A DNA stretch of 64,000 nt from an uncultured Bacilli bacterium (lineage in GTDB: Bacteria > Bacillota_I > Bacilli_A > RF39 > UBA660). The position numbers were made by a program, and so were the translations under genes. Shown here piece after piece: positions 16,422-25,232 of the stretch (position 1 is the first letter of the stretch; each line of letters begins with the position of its first letter). The notes below the pieces were generated by a model that worked only from the letters and a program-made list of their open reading frames with translations, was not told the origin of the DNA and ran no database searches. The stretch is from NCBI GenBank assembly GCA_934168005.1, contig CAKPMN010000002.1:13876-77875 (forward strand), in the 5' to 3' direction.

Positions 16422-16440
16422 TATAGACAATTAGTCTATA
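16422..16440. promoter_or_regulatory. Palindromic operator candidate
   Basis: TATAGAC-AATTA-GTCTATA: 7-bp perfect arms around 5 bp, midway between the XRE gene and the ABC-F gene. This geometry suits a homodimeric XRE repressor. Confidence 0.55.
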
Positions 16441-16500
16441 TATAGTATGACAAAATAAATAAAATCAATACATTTATGATATAATAAAGAAGGTGTTTTT

Positions 16501-18102
16501 ATGAGAGCAGATAAGATAACATTTAGTTATGGAACAGAACAAATATATGATAATGCAGAATTTTACTTAAATGAAAAAGAGAAGACTGGAATAGTAGGAG
16601 TAAATGGAGCCGGGAAAACAACTTTATTTAATGTACTATTAAAAAACATTGAATTAGATAGTGGCAAGATAACATGGGATGATAAAAAGAAAATAGGTTA
16701 TTTACCACAAGAAGTCACATACGAACAAGAAGAAACTGTCTTTGAATATTTATTAGAAGCAAGACCAATAAAAAAGCTAGAACAAGATCAAGTAAGAATC
16801 TATGAGAAGATAGCGCAAGATCCAAATAACAAAAGAAATTATAAAGAATTGGAGAAAATTGAGAATCTACTAAATTATTATGAACAATACAAAGCAGAAA
16901 ATGTATTATTCGAAATGATTGAAAATATGAAAATCGATTCAAACATGCTAGATATGAAAATGAAAGATTTATCAGGTGGTCAAAAGTCAAAGATCGCATT
17001 TTTACATCTTTTATATTCAAAACCAGATACTCTATTATTAGATGAACCCACAAATCATCTAGATAAAGATACCAGAGAATACATTACAAAGTATTTAAAA
17101 ATGTATAAAGGAATGATTTTAGTAATATCACATGATATAAAATTTCTAAATAGTATTGTTGATAATATATTATTTTTAGATAAAACGACTCATAAGGCAA
17201 AAGTATATAAAGGAGACTATACTTCATTCTTAAAACAAAGAGAAGAAGAAAAAAAGCAAAAAGAAAGAGAGATAGAAAAACAAGAGCAAACAGAAGAAAA
17301 ATTAAGAGAATTGGTATTAAAATATTCAAATTCATCTGGAAAAAGAAAACGAATGGCAGAATCAAGAGAAAAAGCATTAAAAAAATTAGAAGCAAATAAG
17401 ATCGAAAGAGATATAACCTATAAGACAGTTAAATTAAACTTAAAGCCAGAAAGAGAAATATCAAAAATACCAGTTAAAGTTAATAATATAGATTTTTCAT
17501 ATGAACAAGATAAGAAAATAATAAATAACTTGTCATTTACAATAGGTAAAAATGAAAGATTTTTAATAGTTGGAGAAAATGGAGTTGGTAAATCAACACT
17601 ATTAAAGTTATTGGTAGGTAAATTAAAACCAAATAATGGAAATATATGGTATGGATCAAAAACGGATATAGCATATTACGCCCAAGAGCAAGAAAACCTA
17701 GAACCAGGTAAAACAATTTTAGAAAATATAGACACAAAAGGATATTCAGAAAAAGAATTAAGAACATTACTTGGAAACTTCCTATTCTTTAAAGACGAAG
17801 TATTTAAAAAAGTTGAAGTATTATCTCCAGGTGAGAAGGCTAGAGTCTCATTAGCAAAAGTTTTATTAAAAAAAGCTAATTTAATTTTACTAGATGAGCC
17901 AACAAATCACCTAGATCCAGAAACACAAAGAATAATAGGAGAGAACTTTAAAAACTATGAAGGAACAATAATAATGGTCAGTCATAATCCTGATTTTGTA
18001 GAAAGTATAGGAATAGACAGAATGCTTATATTACCAAAAGGAAAAATAACAAATTATACAAAAGAAAGATTACTAGAAAATAGCAGTAAAAAAGATTTGT
18101 AA
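16501..18102 (+). CDS. ABC-F family ATPase
   Basis: Cytosolic protein with two tandem ABC ATPase domains and no membrane part; ABC-F proteins act on the ribosome as translation factors or protect it from antibiotics. 533 residues. First domain: Walker A GVNGAGKTT (about 37-45), signature LSGGQKSKIAF, Walker B TLLLDEPTNHLD. A charged linker (about 240-300) follows, then the second domain: GENGVGKST, LSPGEKARVSLAK, LILLDEPTNHLD. Both ATP sites look intact. TGATATAAT at 16477-16485 and AAGGTG precede the ATG. It cannot be decided from sequence whether this is a housekeeping (YdiF/Uup/EttA-like) or resistance form. Confidence 0.9.
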   Translation: MRADKITFSYGTEQIYDNAEFYLNEKEKTGIVGVNGAGKTTLFNVLLKNIELDSGKITWDDKKKIGYLPQEVTYEQEETVFEYLLEARPIKKLEQDQVRIYEKIAQDPNNKRNYKELEKIENLLNYYEQYKAENVLFEMIENMKIDSNMLDMKMKDLSGGQKSKIAFLHLLYSKPDTLLLDEPTNHLDKDTREYITKYLKMYKGMILVISHDIKFLNSIVDNILFLDKTTHKAKVYKGDYTSFLKQREEEKKQKEREIEKQEQTEEKLRELVLKYSNSSGKRKRMAESREKALKKLEANKIERDITYKTVKLNLKPEREISKIPVKVNNIDFSYEQDKKIINNLSFTIGKNERFLIVGENGVGKSTLLKLLVGKLKPNNGNIWYGSKTDIAYYAQEQENLEPGKTILENIDTKGYSEKELRTLLGNFLFFKDEVFKKVEVLSPGEKARVSLAKVLLKKANLILLDEPTNHLDPETQRIIGENFKNYEGTIIMVSHNPDFVESIGIDRMLILPKGKITNYTKERLLENSSKKDL

Positions 18103-18144
18103 AACTAAGTGATTTATAATATAATAAAAAACATTGGTGATGTT

Positions 18145-18756
18145 ATGGAAGCAAAAGAATTAACAGAAGAAATTAAAACTTTACAAAAAGGAGATATTCT
18201 ATTTGTAATAGGAGAAAACAGTATAGGAAAGACAACTTTATTTAGCAAAGTAGATAAAAACATTATTTGTAAAGAATTAAATAAAAATACTGCTGTAAAA
18301 AATCTTATAAAAAATGATGAAATAATCAAAGAATTTAATATAGAAGATTTACTGGAAAGAAAAATTAATACTCTATCAACAGGAGAAAAGACACTAATAA
18401 CAATATTATCAAATCTAGAAAATGAGATTTTAATAGTCGATGACATATTGAAAAACTTAGATAGTAAAACAAAAGAAAAACTACTAAAGAAAATAAAAAG
18501 GTTAAGAAAAGATAAAATAACTATTTTTTTAACAACAACATCAGATGACATACTTTTTGGAAATAAAACATTGATAATGTCAAAAGAAAAGTATTTACTA
18601 CTAGATACAAAGAAAATATTAGAAGAAAAGAATTTTAAAGAAGCAAATATCACATTACCATTTGTAATAGATTTATCAAAGAAACTGTCCTATTATGGAT
18701 TAGTAAATAAAAATTATTATGAAATAGATAAGTTGGTGAATGACTTATGGAAATAA
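18145..18756 (+). CDS. Degenerate ABC ATPase (EcfA-like, first of pair)
   Basis: 203 residues from the ATG at 18145, preceded by TTGGTGATGTT; a GTG at 18109 lacks a ribosome site. It keeps a Walker A motif GENSIGKTTL and a signature LSTGEKTL, but the Walker B region is LIVDD (Asp in place of the catalytic Glu) and no switch histidine is seen (TTTSDD). It is short for an ABC ATPase (240-280). It overlaps the next ATPase gene by 10 nt, and truA follows. In many Firmicutes this slot holds ecfA1-ecfA2-ecfT, so it is probably a decayed or repurposed EcfA. Transport activity is doubtful. Confidence 0.65.
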   Translation: MEAKELTEEIKTLQKGDILFVIGENSIGKTTLFSKVDKNIICKELNKNTAVKNLIKNDEIIKEFNIEDLLERKINTLSTGEKTLITILSNLENEILIVDDILKNLDSKTKEKLLKKIKRLRKDKITIFLTTTSDDILFGNKTLIMSKEKYLLLDTKKILEEKNFKEANITLPFVIDLSKKLSYYGLVNKNYYEIDKLVNDLWK

Positions 18757-19577
18757 ATAATTTAAGCTATACATATAAAAATACTGATAAAGAAGTATTA
18801 AAAGATATTACATGTAAAATAAAACAAGGAGAAATAACATGTATAATAGGTAAAAACGGTAGTGGAAAAACAACTTTTTTAGAACTGTTAGCAAATTTAA
18901 GAATACCAACCGAAGGAGAAATTAAGTATCAAAAATATAGTATAAATAAAGATAGTAGTTTATTAGGACATGATTTTTGGTTTGAAGTATCATACTGTTC
19001 TATCAGCAATGATAATCTATTAAATACATCCATAAGAGACAATTTTATGTTGAGACTAAAGCAATTTAATTATAATGCATCAAAGATAAAAGAAAGAGTA
19101 ATAAATTCATTAAAAATGTTAGAATTGGATGAATCATATTTAGAAAAGAATGTAAAAGACTTATCACATGGAGAAAAACTAAAAATTCAAATAGCATATT
19201 CGTTACTTCAAAATCCTAAAGTACTTTTAATTAACAATCCAACAGTATCACTAGATGAAAAAGGAACAAAAAATTTAATAAGAATTATTAAATTATTAAA
19301 AAGAAGATACAATAAAACAATTGTTATCGCAACAAATGATATGGAATTTGTAAATAAAATAGCAGACAGAGTAATTCTATTAGATAAAACAAAAATAGTA
19401 TTAGATGATGGTAAATACGAAGTATTTAAGCAAGAAGATAAAATAAAAAAATTAAACATTCTTCCTCCAAAAACAATTGCTTTTTCAAATAAAGTATTAA
19501 AAGAAAAGAACATAAAAATAGGATATAGAGATGAAATAAATGATTTAATAAAAGATATTTATAGATATGTTAAGTAG
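18747..19577 (+). CDS. Degenerate ABC ATPase (EcfA-like, second of pair)
   Basis: 276 residues, full EcfA length. Walker A IGKNGSGKTT (about 34-43) and signature LSHGEKLKIQIA are present. The Walker B segment reads VLLINNPTVSLD, so the catalytic Glu and the preceding Asp are both Asn. The switch position reads ATNDMEF, with Asn replacing His. Hydrolysis should be badly impaired. The gene lies between the shorter ATPase and truA, the usual ecfA1A2T-truA location, but no EcfT membrane gene is present. An N-terminal start MEINNLSYTYKN fits the family. Confidence 0.75.
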   Translation: MEINNLSYTYKNTDKEVLKDITCKIKQGEITCIIGKNGSGKTTFLELLANLRIPTEGEIKYQKYSINKDSSLLGHDFWFEVSYCSISNDNLLNTSIRDNFMLRLKQFNYNASKIKERVINSLKMLELDESYLEKNVKDLSHGEKLKIQIAYSLLQNPKVLLINNPTVSLDEKGTKNLIRIIKLLKRRYNKTIVIATNDMEFVNKIADRVILLDKTKIVLDDGKYEVFKQEDKIKKLNILPPKTIAFSNKVLKEKNIKIGYRDEINDLIKDIYRYVK

Positions 19578-19584
19578 GTGAACT

Positions 19585-20316
19585 ATGAGATATTTAATGA
19601 CTTTTTCATATGATGGAACTAACTTTAGTGGATATCAAATTCAAAACAATAAAAGGACAATAGAAGAAGAAATAGAAAAACAACTAACAAAAATAAATCA
19701 TAATGAAAATATAAGAATTATCGCATCAGGAAGAACAGATGCACATGTACATGCGTTGAGTCAAAAGGCCCATTTTGATATGGATAATATATCAGAATAT
19801 GATCTGAAGTTAAAATTAAATAAAATGCTTCCTCAAGACATATACATAAAAAATATAGAAAAAGTAGATAAAAACTTTCATGCTAGATATAACTCTAAGG
19901 AGAAAGAATATATTTATAAAATCAATTTAGGTGAATATAATCCTTTAGAAGTTAATTATGTGTATCAATATAATAAAGATTTGAACATAAAAAATATGAT
20001 TGAAGTATCAGAAATATTGAAAGGCACACATGATTTTACTTCATTCACAGCTTCATCAGGAAAAAAGGAAAATATGGTAAGAACAATAACAAATATAACA
20101 TTTAATATGGAAAATAATGTATTAATAATATCATTTAAAGGTAATGGTTTTTTAAGATACCAAGTAAGAAATATGGTAAGTATATTAGTAGAAGCAGGAG
20201 AAAATAAAAAAACAAAAGAAGAAGTTAAAGAAATATTAGATTCAAAAGATAGAAAAAATGCTTCAAAAACATTTTCTCCAGTTGGTCTGTACCTAAAAGA
20301 AGTTAAATATTTGTAA
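19585..20316 (+). CDS. truA: tRNA pseudouridine synthase A
   Basis: Converts uridines 38-40 of the tRNA anticodon arm to pseudouridine. 243 residues, the normal length. It begins YLMTFSYDGTNFSGYQ, has the catalytic motif SGRTDAHVHAL (Asp in GRTDAH), a middle HDFTSFTASSG, and the C-terminal GNGFLRYQVRNMVSILVE. It starts seven bases after the ABC ATPase stop (AAGTAGGTGAACT), implying cotranscription, and ends at a terminator whose 3' arm overlaps the rplM promoter. Confidence 0.97.
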   Translation: MRYLMTFSYDGTNFSGYQIQNNKRTIEEEIEKQLTKINHNENIRIIASGRTDAHVHALSQKAHFDMDNISEYDLKLKLNKMLPQDIYIKNIEKVDKNFHARYNSKEKEYIYKINLGEYNPLEVNYVYQYNKDLNIKNMIEVSEILKGTHDFTSFTASSGKKENMVRTITNITFNMENNVLIISFKGNGFLRYQVRNMVSILVEAGENKKTKEEVKEILDSKDRKNASKTFSPVGLYLKEVKYL

Positions 20317-20322
20317 ATAAAT

Positions 20323-20352
20323 TCAAGAATAAGTTATTTTTCTTGACTTTTT
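20323..20352 (+). terminator. Terminator after truA
   Basis: TCAAGAA/TTCTTGA stem with a ten-base loop and T-run. The 3' arm contains the -35 box of the rplM promoter. Confidence 0.75.
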
Positions 20353-20371
20353 GTATTCTTTTTAATATAAT
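20343..20371 (+). promoter_or_regulatory. Promoter of rplM-rpsI
   Basis: TTGACT, 17-nt spacer, TATAAT: near consensus for sigma-A. Predicted start about 20378. Confidence 0.88.
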
Positions 20372-20377
20372 TTTAAT

Positions 20378-20455
20378 TGGTACATTTTTAATTATCCCAT
20401 ATATAGTTATTGCTGGGAACAATAACTAGAATCTATTTTAGAAGGGAAATGAGTT
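20378..20455 (+). promoter_or_regulatory. L13 ribosomal leader candidate
   Basis: A 78-nt 5' untranslated region, much longer than most in this window. It holds a 7-bp hairpin GTTATTG/CAATAAC (20406-20426) with loop CTGGGAA. A structured L13 leader used for autoregulation is known in Firmicutes. Identity with that family is not proven here. Confidence 0.5.
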
Positions 20456-20890
20456 ATGAAAGATACATATATGCCAACAAAAGCAACTATCGAACGTAAT
20501 TGGTATGTAATTGACGCTGAAGGTGAAAATCTTGGACGTTTAGCTGTTAAAGCAGCAAATATCTTGAGAGGAAAACATAAGCCAACTTATACACCAAATA
20601 TGGACTGTGGAGATTACGTTATAGTAATTAATGCATCAAAAATCAATTTAACTGGAAACAAATTAGAAGATAAAATCTATTATGATCACAGTGGATACAC
20701 TGGAGGATTAAGAGAAAGAACAGCTAAAGTTATGAAAGAATCATATCCAGAAGAAATGATCGAAAGAGCAGTTAAAGGTATGCTTCCAAAAGGAAGACTT
20801 GGACGTCAAATGTACAAAAAATTATTTGTTTATGCAGGTAGTGAACATCCACATCAAGCTCAACAACCTGTTGAGATGAAAGTTAAATAA
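20456..20890 (+). CDS. rplM: 50S ribosomal protein L13
   Basis: Early-assembly protein of the large ribosomal subunit. 144 residues with the family landmarks [19 protein letters not shown] (about 14-32), [20 protein letters not shown], and [20 protein letters not shown] near residue 105. The ribosome site is GAAGGGAA. It is cotranscribed with rpsI, 12 nt downstream. Confidence 0.99.
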   Translation: MKDTYMPTKATIERNWYVIDAEGENLGRLAVKAANILRGKHKPTYTPNMDCGDYVIVINASKINLTGNKLEDKIYYDHSGYTGGLRERTAKVMKESYPEEMIERAVKGMLPKGRLGRQMYKKLFVYAGSEHPHQAQQPVEMKVK

Positions 20891-20902
20891 GGAGGGTTTT
20901 AA

Positions 20903-21322
20903 ATGGCTAACAATAAAGTTTATACCGGAACAGGTAGAAGAAAATCATCTATCGCACAAGTAAAAATGGTTCCTGGAAAAGGAAAAATAACTGTAAATGG
21001 TAGAGATGTAAATGAATTCTTTCCATACGAAACAAACGTTATGGATTTAAAACAACCTTTAGTAGCTACAGATACTGTTGAAACATTTGATATTGACGTA
21101 AAAGTAAACGGTGGTGGGTTCACTGGTCAAACTGGTGCTATCCGTCTTGGAATAACAAGAGCTTTATTAGATTATGATAAAGATAATGATCCAACAAGCG
21201 AAACAAGCTTTAGAAAAATTCTAAAGAGAGCTGGATTTGTTACTAGAGATGCAAGAATTAAAGAACGTAAGAAACCAGGTTTAAAAGCTGCACGTCGTGC
21301 TCCACAATTTTCAAAAAGATAG
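20903..21322 (+). CDS. rpsI: 30S ribosomal protein S9
   Basis: Small-subunit protein whose C-terminal tail reaches the P-site tRNA. 139 residues; [12 protein letters not shown] near the start, [19 protein letters not shown] in the middle, and the expected RAPQFSKR end. An AAGGAGGG site precedes the ATG and a terminator follows. Confidence 0.99.
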   Translation: MANNKVYTGTGRRKSSIAQVKMVPGKGKITVNGRDVNEFFPYETNVMDLKQPLVATDTVETFDIDVKVNGGGFTGQTGAIRLGITRALLDYDKDNDPTSETSFRKILKRAGFVTRDARIKERKKPGLKAARRAPQFSKR

Positions 21323-21330
21323 TATGTATC

Positions 21331-21356
21331 AAAAAGCCATTTATTTGGCTTTTTTT
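21331..21356 (+). terminator. Terminator after rpsI
   Basis: AAAAAGCCA/TGGCTTTTT stem-loop with T-run. Confidence 0.9.
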
Positions 21357-21427
21357 CATCTACAAGTAATTTAATAAAAATAATATGTTATAATAAAAAA
21401 GAAATTATATAAAGTTTGGAGAGAAAT

Positions 21428-22312
21428 ATGAAAATAAGTAACGAATGGAAAGATTATATTTGCCTAGATGCAGGTGATGGAGAAAAACTGGAGTCTTGGA
21501 ATGGAATAATTTTAAGAAGACCAGATCCACAAGCAATATGGAAAGTTGAAAAAAACAACATGTGGAAAAATGTAGACGGACATTATCATAGAAGTACTAC
21601 AGGTGGAGGTTCATGGGAATATAAGAAAAACATAAAAGAATCTTGGACAGTAAGCTATAAAGATCTAGTTTTTAAAATAGCCCCAACACCATTTAAACAT
21701 ACAGGATTATTTCCAGAACAAGCAATTAACTGGGATTATATGATAGATAAAATAAGAAAATCAAATGGAGATGTAAAAGTATTAAATCTTTTCGCCTATA
21801 CAGGAGGGGCAACAATGGCATGTTCATATGCTGGAGCAGAAGAAGTAGTTCATGTTGATTCCTCAAAAGGAATGATAGAATGGGCTAAAGAAAACATGAG
21901 ATTATCAAATTTAGAAAATAACCATATCAGATTTATTCAAGATGACTGTTTGAAATTTGTGGAAAGAGAAAAAAGAAGAGGAAGAAAATACGATTGTATA
22001 ATCATGGATCCACCATCATACGGGAGAGGGCCAAATGGAGAAGTATGGAAATTTGAAGATAGCGTATATAAACTTATAGATGCGTGTATGGATATATTAA
22101 GTGATGACCCACTATTTTTTACAGTAAATTCATATACAACAGGAATATCTCCAATAGTTCTAGACAATATCTTAACAACAACTATATTAAAGAAATACCC
22201 AAATGGAGTAGTAGAAGCAGGAGAAGTTGGACTTCCTATAAAAAGAGATAATTTAATACTACCATGTGGTATATATGGTAGATGGGAAAAAAATAACAAT
22301 ACCGACAATTAG
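21428..22312 (+). CDS. Class I SAM-dependent methyltransferase (RlmI/RlmK-like core)
   Basis: 294 residues from the ATG at 21428 (GGAGAG site; an in-frame TTG at 21416 is less likely). After a 90-residue N-terminal region comes a Rossmann methyltransferase: motif I VLNLFAYTGGATMACSYAGA (about 114-133), acidic motif II VVHVDSSKG, and motif IV IIMDPPSYGRGP. This DPPSYG pattern and the N-terminal layout resemble 23S rRNA cytosine/guanine methyltransferases of the RlmI/RlmK group, without the PUA domain. It occupies the position of a methyltransferase gene (ybaJ) between rpsI and cwlD in Bacillus, but the target is unknown. Confidence 0.85.
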   Translation: MKISNEWKDYICLDAGDGEKLESWNGIILRRPDPQAIWKVEKNNMWKNVDGHYHRSTTGGGSWEYKKNIKESWTVSYKDLVFKIAPTPFKHTGLFPEQAINWDYMIDKIRKSNGDVKVLNLFAYTGGATMACSYAGAEEVVHVDSSKGMIEWAKENMRLSNLENNHIRFIQDDCLKFVEREKRRGRKYDCIIMDPPSYGRGPNGEVWKFEDSVYKLIDACMDILSDDPLFFTVNSYTTGISPIVLDNILTTTILKKYPNGVVEAGEVGLPIKRDNLILPCGIYGRWEKNNNTDN

Positions 22313-22362
22313 TAATAAATAATAAAAATGAAAAAGAAACATATAGTTAAATAGGTGATAAT

Positions 22363-23025
22363 ATGTCAAAAAAACTATATATTTCTTTTTTTATTGTATT
22401 AATAATTTTTCAATTCATAGTAATAAAATCATTTAAAGCTTTAGAAAAAAATGATTTTCCACTATTAGGTATAACTATTTATTTAGATCCAGGTCATGGT
22501 GGAATTGATAGTGGTACAACATATAAAGATATATACGAAAAAGATATTAATTTATCAATATCAAAAAAAATAAGAACCTATTTAGAAAAGGAAGGCGCAA
22601 CAGTATATTTAACTCGAGATGGAGATTACGATATATCGGTACCAGGATCAACCAATAAAAAAAGAAGCGATCTAACAAAAAGAAGCGAATTAATAAATAG
22701 GTCAAAATGTAATTTATTTATATCAATTCACCAAAATTCAGATACATCATCAACATGGAGAGGGCCACAAGTATTTTATACACATGATTACAATAAAAAA
22801 ATAGCAGAATTATTTCAAGAAGAAATGAATAAGAAATTAAAAGGTGATAGAAAAGCTAAAGAAGTAAATTCGTTATTTTTACTTAATAAAATTAATGTTA
22901 AAGGAATACTCTTAGAAACAGGTTTCTTAAGTAATAGTCAGGATAGATATTTATTAAGACAAGAAGAATATCAAAATAAAATAGCATTTGTTGTAACTAA
23001 CACGGTAAAAAAGATATTTAATTAA
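22363..23025 (+). CDS. cwlD: Spore cortex N-acetylmuramoyl-L-alanine amidase CwlD
   Basis: Removes the peptide from muramic acid in the forming cortex, the first step of muramic-delta-lactam formation needed for germination. 220 residues: N-terminal signal/anchor helix (5-24), then an Amidase_3 domain with zinc ligands in LDPGHGG (H45), the Glu of YEKDINLS, and the His of SIHQNSD; a catalytic Glu lies in LLETGFLSN. The rplM-rpsI-methyltransferase-cwlD order matches Bacillus and supports this assignment over a vegetative amidase. The ATG follows AGGTGATAAT. Confidence 0.9.
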   Translation: MSKKLYISFFIVLIIFQFIVIKSFKALEKNDFPLLGITIYLDPGHGGIDSGTTYKDIYEKDINLSISKKIRTYLEKEGATVYLTRDGDYDISVPGSTNKKRSDLTKRSELINRSKCNLFISIHQNSDTSSTWRGPQVFYTHDYNKKIAELFQEEMNKKLKGDRKAKEVNSLFLLNKINVKGILLETGFLSNSQDRYLLRQEEYQNKIAFVVTNTVKKIFN

Positions 23026-23107
23026 AATAAAAGTGAAGCTTATGTGAAATTTGATAAAATTTATATAAAGTGTGGTATAATTACTTTGATGATAAGGAGA
23101 GATCTCT

Positions 23108-24040
23108 ATGTCAAAGAAGGTATTTAGAAGTTTAGACGAGCAAATTGAAATTTTAAAGTCTAAAGGTTTAGTAATAGAAGATGAGCAATTAGCAAAAGAA
23201 ATATTATTTCGCGAAAATTACTTTTTTATAAGTGGATATCGCCACTTATTCATGCGTTCGTTTCATGATAGACAGTTTATAGAAGGAACAACATTTGATG
23301 AACTATATACAACATTTTTATTTGATAGAAAAATAAGAAATATAATGTTTCAGTATATATTAGTTGTTGAAAACAATGTTAAATCAATAGTTAGTTATCA
23401 ACTATCAAAAAAATATGGTATAAAAGAGAAAGACTATTTAAATCCAAAAAACTTTACTCAAGATAGATTAAAGCAAAGACAAGTTCACGATATAATAGAA
23501 AAAATGAAAAGACAAATCAGAGTTAATGGTAGACAACACACAGCAACAATGCACTACATAGATAATTATGGTTATATACCATTATGGATATTAGTTAAAG
23601 TCTTATCATTTGGAATATTATCAGAATTTTATAACATATTAAAAAGTGAAGATGCACTAGCTATAGCTGATATATACAACATAGAAATAGAAGAGATGAG
23701 TATATATTTATCAATACTTGCAAATTTTAGAAATTTATGTGCTCATGAAGACATTTTATATGATCATAGAACACAAAGAGAAATTCCAGATACAAAATAT
23801 CATCATTTTTTAAATATAGAAATGACAGATGATCATTATAATTATGGGAAAAATGATTTGTTTGCCGTTATCATTATAATGAAAAGAATGCTAACAAAAG
23901 ATGAATTTAATGACTTTTTATTCCAAATAGGATATGAAATAGATATTCTAGAAAGTTCTATAAAAAGTGTCCCAGCATCACTTATCTTAAACAAAATAGG
24001 ATTTCCTGATAACTGGAGACAAATAACAGAAATAGATTAG
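23108..24040 (+). CDS. Abi_2 (AbiD/AbiF-like) family protein
   Basis: 310-residue relative of lactococcal abortive-infection proteins AbiD and AbiF. Landmarks: LFRENYFFISGYRHLF (about 36-51), FDRKIRNIMFQYILVVENNVKS (split), a Trp-bearing YGYIPLWILVKVLSFG, and ANFRNLCAHEDILYDHRTQ near residue 204-222. The last has the RNxxAH arrangement of HEPN ribonucleases, a probable active site. Family members stop phage growth by killing or arresting infected cells. It sits alone in a chromosomal block with the HtrA gene 8 nt downstream; no partner antitoxin is seen. The ribosome site is AAGGAGAG. Confidence 0.83.
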   Translation: MSKKVFRSLDEQIEILKSKGLVIEDEQLAKEILFRENYFFISGYRHLFMRSFHDRQFIEGTTFDELYTTFLFDRKIRNIMFQYILVVENNVKSIVSYQLSKKYGIKEKDYLNPKNFTQDRLKQRQVHDIIEKMKRQIRVNGRQHTATMHYIDNYGYIPLWILVKVLSFGILSEFYNILKSEDALAIADIYNIEIEEMSIYLSILANFRNLCAHEDILYDHRTQREIPDTKYHHFLNIEMTDDHYNYGKNDLFAVIIIMKRMLTKDEFNDFLFQIGYEIDILESSIKSVPASLILNKIGFPDNWRQITEID

Positions 24041-24048
24041 GAGGAAAT

Positions 24049-25161
24049 ATGAAGGATAAGAAAAAAATAGTAATCATTATAATAATATTAATTCTAATAC
24101 TAACAGGATATTATGTTTACAAAAAAGACTTGTTAAGTAAACTCTTTAAAGAAAAAGTAACAACAGTAACAAATAAAGAAGTTACAGTAACAGATAAAGG
24201 AATAGCAGACGCAGTAGACAAGCTATATGATGCTACTGTAATAGTTGAAGTCGGAAACAATAGCGATCAAATATCAGGATGGGGAAGTGGTTTTGTATAT
24301 AAGACAGACTCAAAATACGGGTACATATTAACAAACCATCATGTCATTGAAGATGCGAGATATATAAAAGTAGTAAGTACAAATGAAAAAGAAGTAGAAG
24401 GAACACTTATAGGAAGCGATAAATATATGGATGTTGCAGTAGTAAGGGTTCCATTAGATAGTGTACAAAAGGTCGCATCAATTGGAAAAAGTGAGGATTT
24501 AAGACTTGGAGATACTGTATTTACAGTTGGAACACCAGTAAGTACAAACTATTCATTTACAGTAACAAGAGGAATATTAAGTGGTAAAAACAGATTATGT
24601 GAAATGTCATCTTCAAATAATCAGTTATATCAATATAGTCAAGAATCTTGGTATATAAATTTACTTCAAATAGATGCATCAATAAATGGAGGTAATTCAG
24701 GAGGCCCATTAGCTAACTCAAATGGAGAAGTAGTAGGTATTACAAATAGTAAATTAACAAGCTATTATTCTAGCTCTACAATTGAAAATATGGCTTTTGC
24801 AATTCCAATAGAAGATGCAATAAATGTAGCAGAACAATTATTGGAAGATGGAGAAGTAACAAGACCATTACTTGGCGTTTCAACAGCAGAAGTTGATGCT
24901 GCTGTATCTGCTGGATTAATATCAAATTCTAATTCTAAGGGAGCAGTAGTTGTAAAAGTAGCTGACGATTCAGTCGCAGATAAAGCTGGATTAGAAGAAG
25001 GGGATATTATCTTAAAATTAGGAGACTATGAAGTAACTAATACTAAGTATTTAAAATATTATTTATATCGTTATAATGTTGGTGAAACTGTTAAAATAAC
25101 ATACCAAAGAAATGGTAAATCAAAAACAGTAGACGTAAAATTAACAGATGAAGCAAAATAA
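24049..25161 (+). CDS. HtrA/DegP-like membrane-anchored serine protease
   Basis: Extracytosolic quality-control protease. 370 residues: N-terminal membrane anchor (about 7-22), trypsin-like domain with catalytic H98 (ILTNHHVIED), D128 (YMDVAVV) and S217 (GGNSGGPL), then one PDZ domain (about 268-365) with GLEEGDIILKLG. Length and order fit Firmicute HtrA/HtrB. It starts eight bases after the Abi_2 stop with AGGAGGAAAT, so the two are likely cotranscribed. A terminator follows. Confidence 0.94.
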   Translation: MKDKKKIVIIIIILILILTGYYVYKKDLLSKLFKEKVTTVTNKEVTVTDKGIADAVDKLYDATVIVEVGNNSDQISGWGSGFVYKTDSKYGYILTNHHVIEDARYIKVVSTNEKEVEGTLIGSDKYMDVAVVRVPLDSVQKVASIGKSEDLRLGDTVFTVGTPVSTNYSFTVTRGILSGKNRLCEMSSSNNQLYQYSQESWYINLLQIDASINGGNSGGPLANSNGEVVGITNSKLTSYYSSSTIENMAFAIPIEDAINVAEQLLEDGEVTRPLLGVSTAEVDAAVSAGLISNSNSKGAVVVKVADDSVADKAGLEEGDIILKLGDYEVTNTKYLKYYLYRYNVGETVKITYQRNGKSKTVDVKLTDEAK

Positions 25162-25184
25162 GATGGATAACATCTTATTTTTTG
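25156..25184 (+). terminator. Terminator after htrA-like gene
   Basis: 10-bp stem AAATAAGATG/CATCTTATTT, five-base loop, T-run. Confidence 0.9.
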
Positions 25185-25232
25185 TTCCTAAATATAAAGA
25201 ATAATCATAAAATTTTATGAGGAGTGATAAAA

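Noticed and set aside
16501..18102. ABC-F gene as an antibiotic resistance determinant
   Set aside because: Motifs only show ABC-F membership; the subfamily cannot be decided from sequence inspection, so resistance is not claimed.
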